Positions 42,084 to 50,332 of a stretch of DNA of 64,000 nt are shown here, piece after piece. The stretch's first letter is position 1. The number at the start of each line of letters is the position of its first letter. Origin of the DNA: Novosphingobium marinum (GTDB taxonomy: Bacteria; Pseudomonadota; Alphaproteobacteria; Sphingomonadales; Sphingomonadaceae); contig NZ_JACBZF010000001.1 in assembly GCF_013408095.1 (NCBI RefSeq), positions 310,001-374,000 on the forward strand. Reading direction: 5' to 3'. A program made the position numbers and the translations under genes. Under the pieces are notes generated by a model, which saw nothing but the letters and a program-made list of their open reading frames with translations, had not been told where the DNA came from and made no database searches.

Positions 42084-42884
42084 ATGTCTGGCAATGTCAC
42101 ACTGGAATGGCCGGAAGACGGCGTGGCGCTCCTGACCGTCGGCGACGGCGGTGTGGCTGCCCATCTCACGACGTGCGCGACCACGTCGCACCTTGCCGAC
42201 ACTCTGGACGAAGCGATCGGGAAGGGGGCACGCGTGGTCGTGCTGGCCTCGTCGGTGGAGGGCCACTGGCTCCACCATTCGCATCTCGAAGACATCGTGA
42301 ACCTGGTCGAGGGCAGGGAGGCCACGGGCGATCCGGCCGGATGGTTCCGTAGCCTCCAGACGCTGAACCGCGGGCCGGTCGTCACGATTGCCGCGATCGA
42401 CGGGGATACCTCGGGCGGCGGCTGCGAGCTCGGCTGGGCCTGCGACCTCCGCGTGGCGGAGGATCATGTCCGTTTCAGCCAGCCAGAAGTCATCATCGGC
42501 GTCGGCACCGGCATCGGCGGCACCTCGCGCCTGATGCGCCTGATTGGTCGCACGGTGACGGCGGAGGTCGTCCTTACCGGCCAGCCGCTGACGGCGCAAA
42601 GAGTCTATGAACTCGGCGGCATCAACCGCGTCGTGCAGAAAGGAAAGGCGGTCGAAACCGCGCTGGAAATGGCGAAGCTCATCGCCTCGCATCCGCCGCA
42701 GGCGGTCGCCGGCATGAAGAAGATGCTCGGCGAGGACGAGGACCTCAATCAAAGCGAAGGCATCGACAACGACCAGACGATCAGCCAGTCGCTCTTCGCC
42801 AATCCGGACAGCGTCGAGCGCATGCGATCCTACCAGAAGCGCTTTACCGACGGGGAAACGATGGACCAGGCCTACTGGTCCTGA
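42084..42884 (+). CDS. Crotonase-family protein with an altered first oxyanion motif
   Basis: Protein of 266 aa. The second crotonase segment is canonical (DTSGGGCELGWACDLRVAED near residue 112), followed by FSQPEVIIGVGTG. The first oxyanion segment, normally FSAGxD, reads EGHWLHHSHLEDI near residue 55, so the chemistry may differ from hydration. The C-terminal ends QSLFANPDSVERMRSYQKRF, without the usual EGxxAFLEKR tail. The ATG at 42084 has a weak ribosome site (GGGAGATCGGCTGA). It is monocistronic, followed by a strong terminator hairpin. Confidence 0.85.
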   Translation: MSGNVTLEWPEDGVALLTVGDGGVAAHLTTCATTSHLADTLDEAIGKGARVVVLASSVEGHWLHHSHLEDIVNLVEGREATGDPAGWFRSLQTLNRGPVVTIAAIDGDTSGGGCELGWACDLRVAEDHVRFSQPEVIIGVGTGIGGTSRLMRLIGRTVTAEVVLTGQPLTAQRVYELGGINRVVQKGKAVETALEMAKLIASHPPQAVAGMKKMLGEDEDLNQSEGIDNDQTISQSLFANPDSVERMRSYQKRFTDGETMDQAYWS

Positions 42885-42901
42885 CCGGAAGCGGAACGGG
42901 C

Positions 42902-42927
42902 AGGGCCGTCGGCACAGCGACGGCCCT
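42902..42927. terminator. Strong bidirectional terminator hairpin
   Basis: Perfect 10-bp stem AGGGCCGTCG / CGACGGCCCT with a 6-nt loop, lying between the stop codons of the convergent crotonase and lipocalin-like genes. Confidence 0.65.
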
Positions 42928-42935
42928 CCGCGTCG

Positions 42936-43940
42936 TTATTCCTCGGGTATCACCCGGCCGTTGATGGTCCGTTCGAAGCATCCGTAGCCCGGGACCGAGC
43001 CGTTCAGCATGAGACGCACCGACTGCTCTGCCAGGACGAGTGTCGGTTCGCCATCGCTTTGGTACACGCCGACGTACTGGTCGTTGGGCGAAGTCAGCGA
43101 GCCGTACGAATCGGACATGTACTCGGTCGTTTCGATATCGAGCGTGCCGTTGGCGTAATGGAGCTTGAAGCGCACCGGATCATGGTCGCGCGCAGCATCC
43201 TCGCAGCGCCAGGGCAGTTCGAGTTCCGCCTCGTAGAGCTTGTCGCCTTCGTAGACCGCCGCTTCGGAGAAGACGACCCTGTCGCCCGTCCGCACCACCG
43301 CATCGAAGACGAGGAAGCTTATCCCGTTCTCGAAGTATCCCTGGTGCCACTGGTGATTTTTCAGTTCCTTGTTGTCGCGCGGGCCGAGCGAGTGATCACG
43401 GTTGGCGATCGTGTCGATCTCGAAAACCTCGCCGCCGACCGTGAACGTACCGGTTACCCGGCCGATTTGCTCGATGTGCCCGGCAGGCAGGAAGTCCTGC
43501 GATCCGCCCACCTTGTGCAGGTCCCAGACGTCCGCATTCGATTCGAAAGCCAGATCGAATTTCATCGGCGTGCGCGATCCTTCGGGGACGAGTTCGCGCT
43601 TCATCTGCTCGGACGGAATGCGCCGCACGCCGCCGTTGTAACGATAGGTCAGTTTGCTGCCAGGCTCGACGATCCTGATCGCGTAATGCGGTCCGCCCGG
43701 TCCCTCGGGCGAGGAGTTGGCGTTGCCGATCGCCCGCGACGCCGCGACCGTTCCGTCCGGCAAGCGGACAAGAACGGTCTCCCGGAACATCTCGAGGTCC
43801 TTGCGCCAGCGACCGCAATGAAGCCAGAAACCGACGCCGGCCTTCGGGTCCTGACCGGCGAGCAGAAAGTTTTCGCTCCAGTTGGGCGTGTCGGGAAATT
43901 CCCCCTGCCACGGATAGTCGTTCACCGGCACGTGCGGCAT
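42936..43940 (-). CDS. Lipocalin-like (AttH/CrtC-type, DUF7064/DUF7065-like) protein, paralogue
   Basis: Protein of 334 aa, beta-rich and without signal peptide. It shares with 2716-3717 the C-terminal-half pattern EQIGRVTGTFTVGGE and NRDHSLGPRD, at similar spacing. The N-terminal half has a paired-domain look (FLLAGQDPKAGVGFWLHCGR). The family is unassigned; hydratase-like or carrier-like roles on lipophilic substrates are possible. It lies 23 nt downstream of the NTF2-like gene, forming a two-gene operon controlled from operator site 16. Confidence 0.72.
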   Translation of the reverse strand: MPHVPVNDYPWQGEFPDTPNWSENFLLAGQDPKAGVGFWLHCGRWRKDLEMFRETVLVRLPDGTVAASRAIGNANSSPEGPGGPHYAIRIVEPGSKLTYRYNGGVRRIPSEQMKRELVPEGSRTPMKFDLAFESNADVWDLHKVGGSQDFLPAGHIEQIGRVTGTFTVGGEVFEIDTIANRDHSLGPRDNKELKNHQWHQGYFENGISFLVFDAVVRTGDRVVFSEAAVYEGDKLYEAELELPWRCEDAARDHDPVRFKLHYANGTLDIETTEYMSDSYGSLTSPNDQYVGVYQSDGEPTLVLAEQSVRLMLNGSVPGYGCFERTINGRVIPEE

Positions 43941-43963
43941 TGGTTGTCTCCCTTGAATCCTCG

Positions 43964-44407
43964 TCAGGTTGTGATGTCGACGGCAAGCCGCGTCAGGCGC
44001 AGCCTTGCGATCTTCCAGCCGTCTGCCGCGCGAACGTATTCCTCGTGGTAGTGGCCATAACCGCGCAGTTCCCTGAAGGGCGCGCCTTCGGGAGCGCGGA
44101 TGATGTCGGCCATGGCCCAGACGCCCGATGCGCGACCTTCTTCCCCTATGCTGATTTCCGGCATGAAGCCCTGGTGGATCGAGACTACCGCATCGAGCGC
44201 GTTGCGCAGGAACGCCACGGCTTCATCGGCACCCTCGATTGCCGGTTCGTCGTAAGTGTCGTCCTTCTTGCTCGGACCCAGCCCGCCGCGCACGTCGAAA
44301 TGGATGTCGTCAGCGAAAAGTCCGCGCAGTCCGGCCCAGTCCTTCTCGTCCATCAAGCGGAAGTACCGGGCCTTCAACCGGCGGATTGCCTCGATGTCGT
44401 CGTGCAT
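43964..44407 (-). CDS. NTF2-like protein
   Basis: Protein of 147 aa, paralogous to 18526-18978: EAIRRLKARYFRLMDEKDWAGLRGLF at the N-terminus and ELRGYGHYHEEYVRAADGWKIARLRLTRL at the C-terminus. The start at 44407 follows GAGGGGA; the frame extends to 44491, but that would cross operator site 16. It leads the operon with the lipocalin-like gene, just as the corresponding blocks elsewhere in the window lie in front of small operons. A dehydratase/isomerase role is plausible. Confidence 0.85.
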   Translation of the reverse strand: MHDDIEAIRRLKARYFRLMDEKDWAGLRGLFADDIHFDVRGGLGPSKKDDTYDEPAIEGADEAVAFLRNALDAVVSIHQGFMPEISIGEEGRASGVWAMADIIRAPEGAPFRELRGYGHYHEEYVRAADGWKIARLRLTRLAVDITT

Positions 44408-44442
44408 TGCTCGCTTCCCCTCGCGGACGTGCGCCCTCGAAG

Positions 44443-44466
44443 ATATGGGTCGCTTGCGAACTAAAT
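44443..44466. promoter_or_regulatory. 24-bp operator, site 16
   Basis: Arms ATATGGG and ACTAAAT around TCGCTTGCGA, 35 nt upstream of the leftward NTF2-like gene. Confidence 0.55.
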
Positions 44467-44617
44467 ATGACCTTCGGCGAAGCCGAGTCAAGCGCGCGTC
44501 GCGCCCTAGCTTTTTGGCATGTATCGGACGCGCCCAAGTTTGTTAGGTTGCACGCGCCGTGAACCGCATTTCCTGGCTGGTTGATCGCAAAAGGGTGAGA
44601 CGAAAGGCTTGTCCTCA

Positions 44618-44641
44618 AAAAGATATGCGTGCATACCATTA
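44618..44641. promoter_or_regulatory. 24-bp operator, site 17
   Basis: Arms AAAAGAT and ACCATTA around ATGCGTGCAT. From GATATGC onward it matches the perfect site 12 closely (GATATGC, 2 nt, GCATA). It lies 179 nt upstream of the SDR at 44821, the longest distance seen. Confidence 0.5.
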
Positions 44642-44820
44642 TGCAACCCGCCCGGGAAATGCGCGGAAGACTGAATTGGAGAGGAAACATGCAGCGGCCG
44701 AATGTATCCGCGCTGCCAGAATGGTCGCCGGCTAGCCCGCGACCCCTCGTCTTTCCTGAAGATTCCGATCCCCGCGTTAGCGGCAATCAACCTGCCTACA
44801 TGAAATCAAGGAGCAATTAG

Positions 44821-45579
44821 ATGGATCTCGGACTGAAGGGCAAGAAGGTCATCATCGGCGGCGCGACCCGGGGGCTGAGCCGCGAGTCGGTTAAGGTCTT
44901 CGCACAGGAAGGCGCCGACATCGGCATGTTCTCGCGCAGCGGCGACGGGCTGAAGGAACTCTCCTCCGAGCTGGGCTCGCACGGCGGCAAGTACGTCACG
45001 CGCGAATTCTCGCTCGAGGATCGCGACGACTACAAGTCGATGCTGTCCGGCCTCGCCGACGAACTCGGCGGCTGCGACGTCTTCGTCCACTCGATCAGCT
45101 CGTCGGGCGCGCAGGGTGCGCAGGACTGGGAGGAAAGCTTTCGCATCGACATACTCGGCGCTGTCGACGCGGTCGAGGCTCTCGAACCCTACCTCGAAAA
45201 GTCGAGCGACGGATCGATCATCATGATGTCGAGCACCGCGGCGGTCGAGACTTTCATCGTCCCGCAGGCATTCAACGCCATCAAGGCGGGCCTCCTCACC
45301 TATGCCTCGCAGCTTTCGCAGGCGCTTGCCCCCAAGGGCATCCGCGTCAACAGCGTCTCGCCCGGCCCGATCACCTACCCGGGCGGCAATTGGGACGGCA
45401 TCAAGGCCGCGATGCCCGAGCTGTACGACAACATCGAGGGGCAGATTCCGCTCGGCCGCATGGGCAATCCGGACGACGTCGCACCCGCGCTCGTCTTCCT
45501 CGCCAGCCCGGCAGCGAAGTACATCACCGGCGCGAACCTGATCATCGACGGCGGGTTCACCAAGCGCATCCAGTTCTAA
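44821..45579 (+). CDS. Atypical SDR lacking the catalytic tyrosine
   Basis: SDR-fold protein of 252 aa. The cofactor motif is GGATRGLSRES (final Gly of TGxxxGxG replaced by Ser) and the catalytic YxxxK reads FNAIK near residue 150, with Phe for Tyr. The active-site Ser (MMSSTAA) and Lys remain. The ending GANLIIDGG is normal. Such a protein may be an enoyl reductase-like or non-redox SDR, or bind without classical catalysis. It heads the operon SDR - Rieske - P450 - flavin dehydrogenase. The ATG at 44821 follows AAGGAG. Confidence 0.88.
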   Translation: MDLGLKGKKVIIGGATRGLSRESVKVFAQEGADIGMFSRSGDGLKELSSELGSHGGKYVTREFSLEDRDDYKSMLSGLADELGGCDVFVHSISSSGAQGAQDWEESFRIDILGAVDAVEALEPYLEKSSDGSIIMMSSTAAVETFIVPQAFNAIKAGLLTYASQLSQALAPKGIRVNSVSPGPITYPGGNWDGIKAAMPELYDNIEGQIPLGRMGNPDDVAPALVFLASPAAKYITGANLIIDGGFTKRIQF

Positions 45580-45681
45580 GCAGGGTTGGTTCGCCGGCGG
45601 CGCGGGGCGATCGCCTCCGTCGCCGGACGTTCCGCAAGCCCGGAACGAAACATGGGCCGGAATAAAGGCCGGGAGTAGAGG

Positions 45682-47121
45682 ATGGCGACCAAGTCGAAAC
45701 CCCGTTACGCGGCGATCCGGTTCAACGACCGGCCGATCAAGAACGTGCTGGCCGATCCGGAGAGCTTCGTTCTCGAACCCGGCGAAAACACCGCCGACTA
45801 CGAGGAAAAGCCCGACCGGCGCCTCGACGAACTCTACCCCGATATCGCCGACTATCGCGTCGTTTCGACCGACCGGTTCATCGGCGAGGCCGACAAGGCG
45901 ATCGAGGAGCAGCGGCTGTGGAGCCGGACCTGGCTGCTCGCCGGCTTTTCGAGCGACCTCAAGGAAAAGGGCGACTGGTTCAAGTTCGACATCGGGCCGC
46001 AGTCGCTCATCGTCGTGCGCTCGTCGCCGGGCGATGTTTCGGCGTTCTACAACGTGTGCAAGCATCGCGGCAACGAGCTGGTCCAGGACGATTTCGGCTC
46101 TGGCTTCGACTGCTTTACCTGCATCGTTCATTCCTGGCGCTACAGCCTGAAGGGCAAGAACGTGCGCGTCACCGATCGCGAGAGCTTCTCGCGCGAGGCG
46201 CTGGGCGAGAATCTCGACCTCACACCGGTCAGCGTGCGCGAATGGAACGGCATGGTCTTCGTGAACCTTTCCGAGGACCCGATGCCGTTCGAGGAATACT
46301 ACGGCGATCTCCTTCCGATGCTCGCGTCCTACCGGATCGACGAGATGTTCGTGATCAAAGAACTCACCGTCGAGATCCCGGCGAACTGGAAGACGATGTA
46401 CTCGGTCTTCAACGAGACCTACCATGCGCATGCCACGCATCCACAGGCGAAGCTGATGTTCGACGATCACTTCGTCCAGTACGATTTCTATCCGAACGGG
46501 CACAACCGCAACCTCTTCGCGCTCGGCGTCGTGAGCGAGCGCTGGCCCGACCAGCGCTTCATCAATGCCGCGCTGGCGTTCATGATGGACGAGGTCGGGC
46601 TGAAGGCTTCGCGCTTCAAGGGCGATGCCACGCAGGTCCGCCGCGCGATGCAGAAAGCCAAGCGCGAGAACGAGCCGTTCGGCATGTCCTACGAGGGCTT
46701 CACCGACAACCAGCTGACCGACGACTGGAATCCGTCGCTGTTCCCCAATGTCACGCTCAACATGCACCCCGAGGGCATCCTCGTGATGCGTTTCCGCCCG
46801 CATCCGACCGATCCCGAGAAGGGTTTCTGGGACAACATCGTGCTGGCGCGCAAGCTTGCCGATGGACGACGTCCGCCTGCCTACATGGGTGCCGATCCCG
46901 ATGCCGACGTGACCGGCGAGACACGTCCGGCGCGCGAGCATGCAGACGTTGCGGATCCGCCCAGCAGCGAGCTCCTTATCCAGGACCTCGACAACATGGT
47001 CACCTTCCACAGGGGCCTTAAAAGCAAGGGCCTCAAGGGCAAGATCGTCTTCTCGGAACAGGAACGCCGCATCCAGCAGTTCCTCGCCGAGCTCGATCTT
47101 TACCTCAACAACGAAAAATAG
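45682..47121 (+). CDS. Rieske [2Fe-2S] oxygenase, alpha subunit
   Basis: Terminal oxygenase of 479 aa. Rieske ligands appear as CKHRGNE and CIVHSWRY at about residues 125-150, with a second cysteine just before (CFTCIVH). The iron-site region is YSVFNETYHAHATHPQ near residue 240. The N-terminus carries an extra stretch of about 60 residues before the Rieske domain. The ATG at 45682 follows GGGAGTAGAGG. It lies 102 nt after the SDR and 34 nt before a P450, so two oxygenases of different type are encoded in tandem. Confidence 0.93.
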   Translation: MATKSKPRYAAIRFNDRPIKNVLADPESFVLEPGENTADYEEKPDRRLDELYPDIADYRVVSTDRFIGEADKAIEEQRLWSRTWLLAGFSSDLKEKGDWFKFDIGPQSLIVVRSSPGDVSAFYNVCKHRGNELVQDDFGSGFDCFTCIVHSWRYSLKGKNVRVTDRESFSREALGENLDLTPVSVREWNGMVFVNLSEDPMPFEEYYGDLLPMLASYRIDEMFVIKELTVEIPANWKTMYSVFNETYHAHATHPQAKLMFDDHFVQYDFYPNGHNRNLFALGVVSERWPDQRFINAALAFMMDEVGLKASRFKGDATQVRRAMQKAKRENEPFGMSYEGFTDNQLTDDWNPSLFPNVTLNMHPEGILVMRFRPHPTDPEKGFWDNIVLARKLADGRRPPAYMGADPDADVTGETRPAREHADVADPPSSELLIQDLDNMVTFHRGLKSKGLKGKIVFSEQERRIQQFLAELDLYLNNEK

Positions 47122-47155
47122 GCCGGGAACGCAGCCCCGGAGCGAGAGAGCGCAT

Positions 47156-48427
47156 ATGGCAGAAGCAGACCCGACCACCCCGGAAGGCTACCAGTTCTTC
47201 GATCCGCAGAACCTGGCCTGCCCCCATGCCGGCTGGAAAATGCTGCGCGAGAAGGCACCGGTCTATCGCATTCCGGTGCCCGCGAAGGTGCCGGTCTACG
47301 TAGCCGCCGGGCGCGACGAGATCGAGTTCATCACGCGGAACAACGACCATTTCAGCACGCGGCCCGATGCGAGCGTCTGGCGCTGGGGGGACGGCTTTCC
47401 CGACGAAATCGCCGAGGCCTTTGCGGCGGCCGGCATGAATGTCGTCATGACGCTCCAGTCGACCGATCCGCCGGATTCGCTGCACTACCGAAACGTTCTC
47501 TCCGAGGTGATCGGCCCGGGAAGTGTGAAGAACTGGCGCCCTCGCATCGAAGAGATCATCGAAGGCCTCATCGCCGACATTCCCGACGGTGAGCCCTTCA
47601 ATTTCGTCGAGGCATTCTCGGTCCCGCTGCCGCTCAAGGTGATCTGCCTTATCCTCGGCATACCGTATTCCGACTCGGCGTTCTTTCGCTATTATTCGGA
47701 CGAGTTCACCCATCTGGTCGACCCGACTCACCCGATGGATCGAGCGCTCAAGGCCACCGACACCATCGTAAAGGGATACGCCTACCTCCGCGAGCGCATG
47801 CTCGAGTATCGCGAGAACCCGGCCGACAACCTGCTGAGCGCCTATGCGAATGCAGAGTTCGACGGCCGCTTGGCGACGATGGACGAGGCGTTGTCGATGG
47901 CGCACGTCACAATCATTGCGGGTAACGAAACGACCCGCAACGCGCTGTCCTCGGCGCTGTTCACCCTGGCGAAGGACCCGGACCTCTGGGCACGGCTCAA
48001 GGCCGACCGCAGCCTGGTGAAGGATTTCTACACCGAAGTCCTGCGCCGCGACGCACCGGCGACCACGACGCCGCGCACGGTCCTTAAGGATGTCGAACTC
48101 GGCGGCGTACAGCTCAGGAAGGGCGATGTCGTGTTCGTGCTATGGGGATCGGGAAGCCATGCCGAACAGCATTTCGACGATCCGCTGGCCTTCGACATCG
48201 ACCGCTCCAACAAGTCCGCTCACACCACGTTCGGCATGGGCGTGCATCACTGTGCCGGCAGCGCCCTTGCGCGCGAGGAACTGGGTCAGGCCTTCAACGC
48301 CATCCTCGACAACTTCGACCGGATCGAGCTGGCGAGGCCCGCCGAAGATATTTCGTACGATCCCGTTTTCGGCTTCCGCGCGATCAGCGAGCTTCCCGTG
48401 ATCTTTCACCGCTCGTCCCGGGCCTGA
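47156..48427 (+). CDS. Cytochrome P450
   Basis: Soluble bacterial P450 of 423 aa. The I-helix oxygen-binding motif AGNETT is near residue 254, the ExxR motif (EVLRR) near residue 294, and the heme-binding loop FGMGVHHCAGSALAREEL near residue 362, with the axial Cys intact. No membrane anchor. The start at 47156 follows GGAGCGAGAG; a longer frame upstream belongs to the Rieske gene region. No ferredoxin gene is adjacent. It should hydroxylate or epoxidise a pathway intermediate. Confidence 0.95.
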   Translation: MAEADPTTPEGYQFFDPQNLACPHAGWKMLREKAPVYRIPVPAKVPVYVAAGRDEIEFITRNNDHFSTRPDASVWRWGDGFPDEIAEAFAAAGMNVVMTLQSTDPPDSLHYRNVLSEVIGPGSVKNWRPRIEEIIEGLIADIPDGEPFNFVEAFSVPLPLKVICLILGIPYSDSAFFRYYSDEFTHLVDPTHPMDRALKATDTIVKGYAYLRERMLEYRENPADNLLSAYANAEFDGRLATMDEALSMAHVTIIAGNETTRNALSSALFTLAKDPDLWARLKADRSLVKDFYTEVLRRDAPATTTPRTVLKDVELGGVQLRKGDVVFVLWGSGSHAEQHFDDPLAFDIDRSNKSAHTTFGMGVHHCAGSALAREELGQAFNAILDNFDRIELARPAEDISYDPVFGFRAISELPVIFHRSSRA

Positions 48428-48433
48428 GCAGCG

Positions 48434-49885
48434 ATGGAGCATGAAACCGACGTTCTCGTGATCGGCTACGGGATCGCCGGCGCCTGTGCCGCGCTGGCGG
48501 CGCGGGCCGGGGGCGCGCGGGTCACCATCGCCGAGCGGGCAGGCGGCGGTGGCGGCACCAGCGCCATGTCCTCCGGCATATTCTACATGGGCGGCGGCAC
48601 GGCGCTGCAGCGCGACCTCGGCGTCGACGACGATCCCGAGCAGATGTTCCGCTTCATGGCAGCGTCGTGCGGAGTGAGCGATCCGACGATATTGCGCGTG
48701 TTCTGCGAGGGATGCCCCGAGCATTTCGACTGGCTGGAGGCACAAGGCATCCGCTTCCAGCGCAGCCTCTATCCCGACAAGCACCTGTGCCCGCCGACGC
48801 CGGAAGGGCTGCTGTCCACCGGCAACGAGAAAGTCTGGCCTTTCCGCGAGATTGCGCGGCCGGCGATGCGCGGACACCGCGTCGATCGCGAAGGCGACAA
48901 TGCCGGACTCCCCGCGATGGAAGCGCTGATCGAGAGGTGCACCGAGGCCGGAGTCGACGTGCTGCCCGATACGCGCGCCACCGAACTGCTGAGCGATGAA
49001 GGCGGGCGCATCGTAGGCGCGCGCCTGCGCTCCGGAGGCGAGGAGTTCGAAGTACGGGCAAGGGGCGGGGTGATCCTGGCGACCGGCGGCTACCAGATGA
49101 ATGCCGCGATGATGGAGAAATCGGCATCGTTCCTGGTCGAGGCCGCCGAACCCATTGGTACGCCGTACAGCGACGGTTCGGGGATCGAGCTTGGCACATC
49201 GGTCGGTGCGGCGCTCGAAGCACTCGATGCGGTGCACGCGACGGCCTCGTTCTATCCGCCGCCAAAGCTAATCCGCGGGATCGTCGTCAACGCGCTCGGC
49301 CAGCGTTTCGTGGCCGAGGACGGCTATCACGGGCGAACCGCAGCACACATTTTCGAGCAACCGGGGCGCAAGGCCTACCTGCTGCTCGACAGCGAGTGCT
49401 TCGGCTATCCCGAACTGGCGGAGTTCTTCAACTATTCGCTCATCGATGCGTGGGAGTCGCTGGCCGAGGCCGAAAGCGGACTAGGGATGCCGGCAGGCTC
49501 GCTCGAGGATACCGTTCGGCAATACAACGAGGATGCGCGGGACGGCTGCGACCGCTTGCTCGGCAAGTACGCCGACTGGCTCGCTCCGCTAGACAATCCA
49601 CCTTACGCCGCCTTCGACCTCTCGGTCGGCGCCGCGAAGTATCATTACCACACGCTGGGCGGCCTCAAGGTCGATGCCGAAGCACGGGTTCTGGGAACCG
49701 ACGGCAAGGTCATACCGGGACTTTATGCCGCAGGCAGCTGCGCGGTCTCGATCATCGCCAGCGCCAAGGGTTATGGCAGCGGGATGACGTTGTCGTCGGG
49801 GTCATTCTTCGGACGAGTGGCGGGACGTAACGCTTCTGGCGTGGCTGCCCGCTCACCGTCCGGAAAGCAGCACGCTATCAGCTGA
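48434..49885 (+). CDS. FAD-dependent dehydrogenase (fumarate-reductase/ketosteroid-dehydrogenase-like)
   Basis: Flavoprotein of 483 aa. The dinucleotide motif GYGIAGACAALAARAGG is at residues 11-27, ending in IAERAGGGGG, then TSAMSSGIFYMGGG. The C-terminal FAD block is GLYAAGSCAVSIIASAKGYG then SGMTLSSGSFFGR. It belongs to the same broad family as 20574-22019 but is not a close copy. It is the last gene of the SDR-Rieske-P450 operon, 6 nt after the P450. It overlaps the convergent lipoyl gene by 8 nt. Probable C=C forming or reducing enzyme. Confidence 0.9.
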   Translation: MEHETDVLVIGYGIAGACAALAARAGGARVTIAERAGGGGGTSAMSSGIFYMGGGTALQRDLGVDDDPEQMFRFMAASCGVSDPTILRVFCEGCPEHFDWLEAQGIRFQRSLYPDKHLCPPTPEGLLSTGNEKVWPFREIARPAMRGHRVDREGDNAGLPAMEALIERCTEAGVDVLPDTRATELLSDEGGRIVGARLRSGGEEFEVRARGGVILATGGYQMNAAMMEKSASFLVEAAEPIGTPYSDGSGIELGTSVGAALEALDAVHATASFYPPPKLIRGIVVNALGQRFVAEDGYHGRTAAHIFEQPGRKAYLLLDSECFGYPELAEFFNYSLIDAWESLAEAESGLGMPAGSLEDTVRQYNEDARDGCDRLLGKYADWLAPLDNPPYAAFDLSVGAAKYHYHTLGGLKVDAEARVLGTDGKVIPGLYAAGSCAVSIIASAKGYGSGMTLSSGSFFGRVAGRNASGVAARSPSGKQHAIS

Positions 49886-50108
49886 TCTCGGCGAGGACCG
49901 TGCCGACGGGGTAGGTTTCGCCGGTCTCCTTGATGATCTTGAGCGTGCCCGAGCAGGGCGCTTCGACTTCCTGGGTCGACTTGTCGCTTTCGAGGGCGAA
50001 CAGCGGCTCGCCTTCCTTGACTTCCCCGCCGTCGGCGACGAGCCATTCAGCCAAGACGCCCTCGTTCATCGAAAATCCCAGTTTCGGTAGTACAACCTCG
50101 GTAGCCAT
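49878..50108 (-). CDS. Stand-alone biotin/lipoyl-attachment domain protein
   Basis: Single lipoyl domain of 76 aa. The lipoylation loop is ESDKST with Lys43 at the tip; the fold starts VVLPKLGFSMNEG and ends PVGTVLAEIS. There is no E3-binding or acyltransferase domain, so it is not an E2. Single-domain lipoyl proteins act as mobile carriers for ketoacid dehydrogenases or similar systems. It could serve the E1-alpha/beta pair encoded 21 kb away, which otherwise lacks a carrier in this window. Divergent from an SDR across operator site 18; monocistronic. Confidence 0.9.
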   Translation of the reverse strand: MATEVVLPKLGFSMNEGVLAEWLVADGGEVKEGEPLFALESDKSTQEVEAPCSGTLKIIKETGETYPVGTVLAEIS

Positions 50109-50141
50109 CTGTCAGTCCTTCCCCGGCAAGGCGTTTCGCCA

Positions 50142-50165
50142 ATCCGATACGCAAGCTTACTTCCT
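50142..50165. promoter_or_regulatory. 24-bp operator, site 18
   Basis: Arms ATCCGAT and ACTTCCT around ACGCAAGCTT. It is 33 nt upstream of the lipoyl gene and 167 nt from the divergent SDR start. Confidence 0.5.
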
Positions 50166-50332
50166 TCGTCAATGGCGACATCCGGTCGTGTGATGACGGA
50201 CCGCGAAAGAAGGTGCGCCAGCGAACGTTTTTCCTTGATTCTGCAATCCTGCCTGATTAGCCAGCTTTTCTGGATCGTGCTTCGGGGCCCTGTTGCTGGG
50301 CGAAGCGAGAAATCGTGACATGGGAGATTGCA

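Larger units (their letters stand above)
44408..44820. other. 413-bp intergenic region with two operators
   Basis: Divergent control region of the NTF2-like operon and the SDR-Rieske-P450-flavoprotein operon. It holds operator sites 16 and 17 about 150 nt apart. The remainder, notably 44642-44800, shows no convincing gene; the single short frame there (44629-44820) has no ribosome site or recognisable features. Confidence 0.6.

Noticed and set aside
44629..44820. 63-codon small frame in the 413-bp intergenic region
   Set aside because: No ribosome site, begins inside operator site 17, ends at the SDR start and has no recognisable features; could be leader sequence.
45580..45681. GC-rich inverted segments between the SDR and Rieske genes
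   Set aside because: CCGG/GGCG repeats can pair in many ways and occur by chance at this GC content; the genes look co-transcribed, so termination here is unlikely.
44806..47178. 790-codon open frame antisense to the SDR and Rieske genes
   Set aside because: Shadow frame across two well-supported genes; translation shows no domain and its composition mirrors the sense codons.
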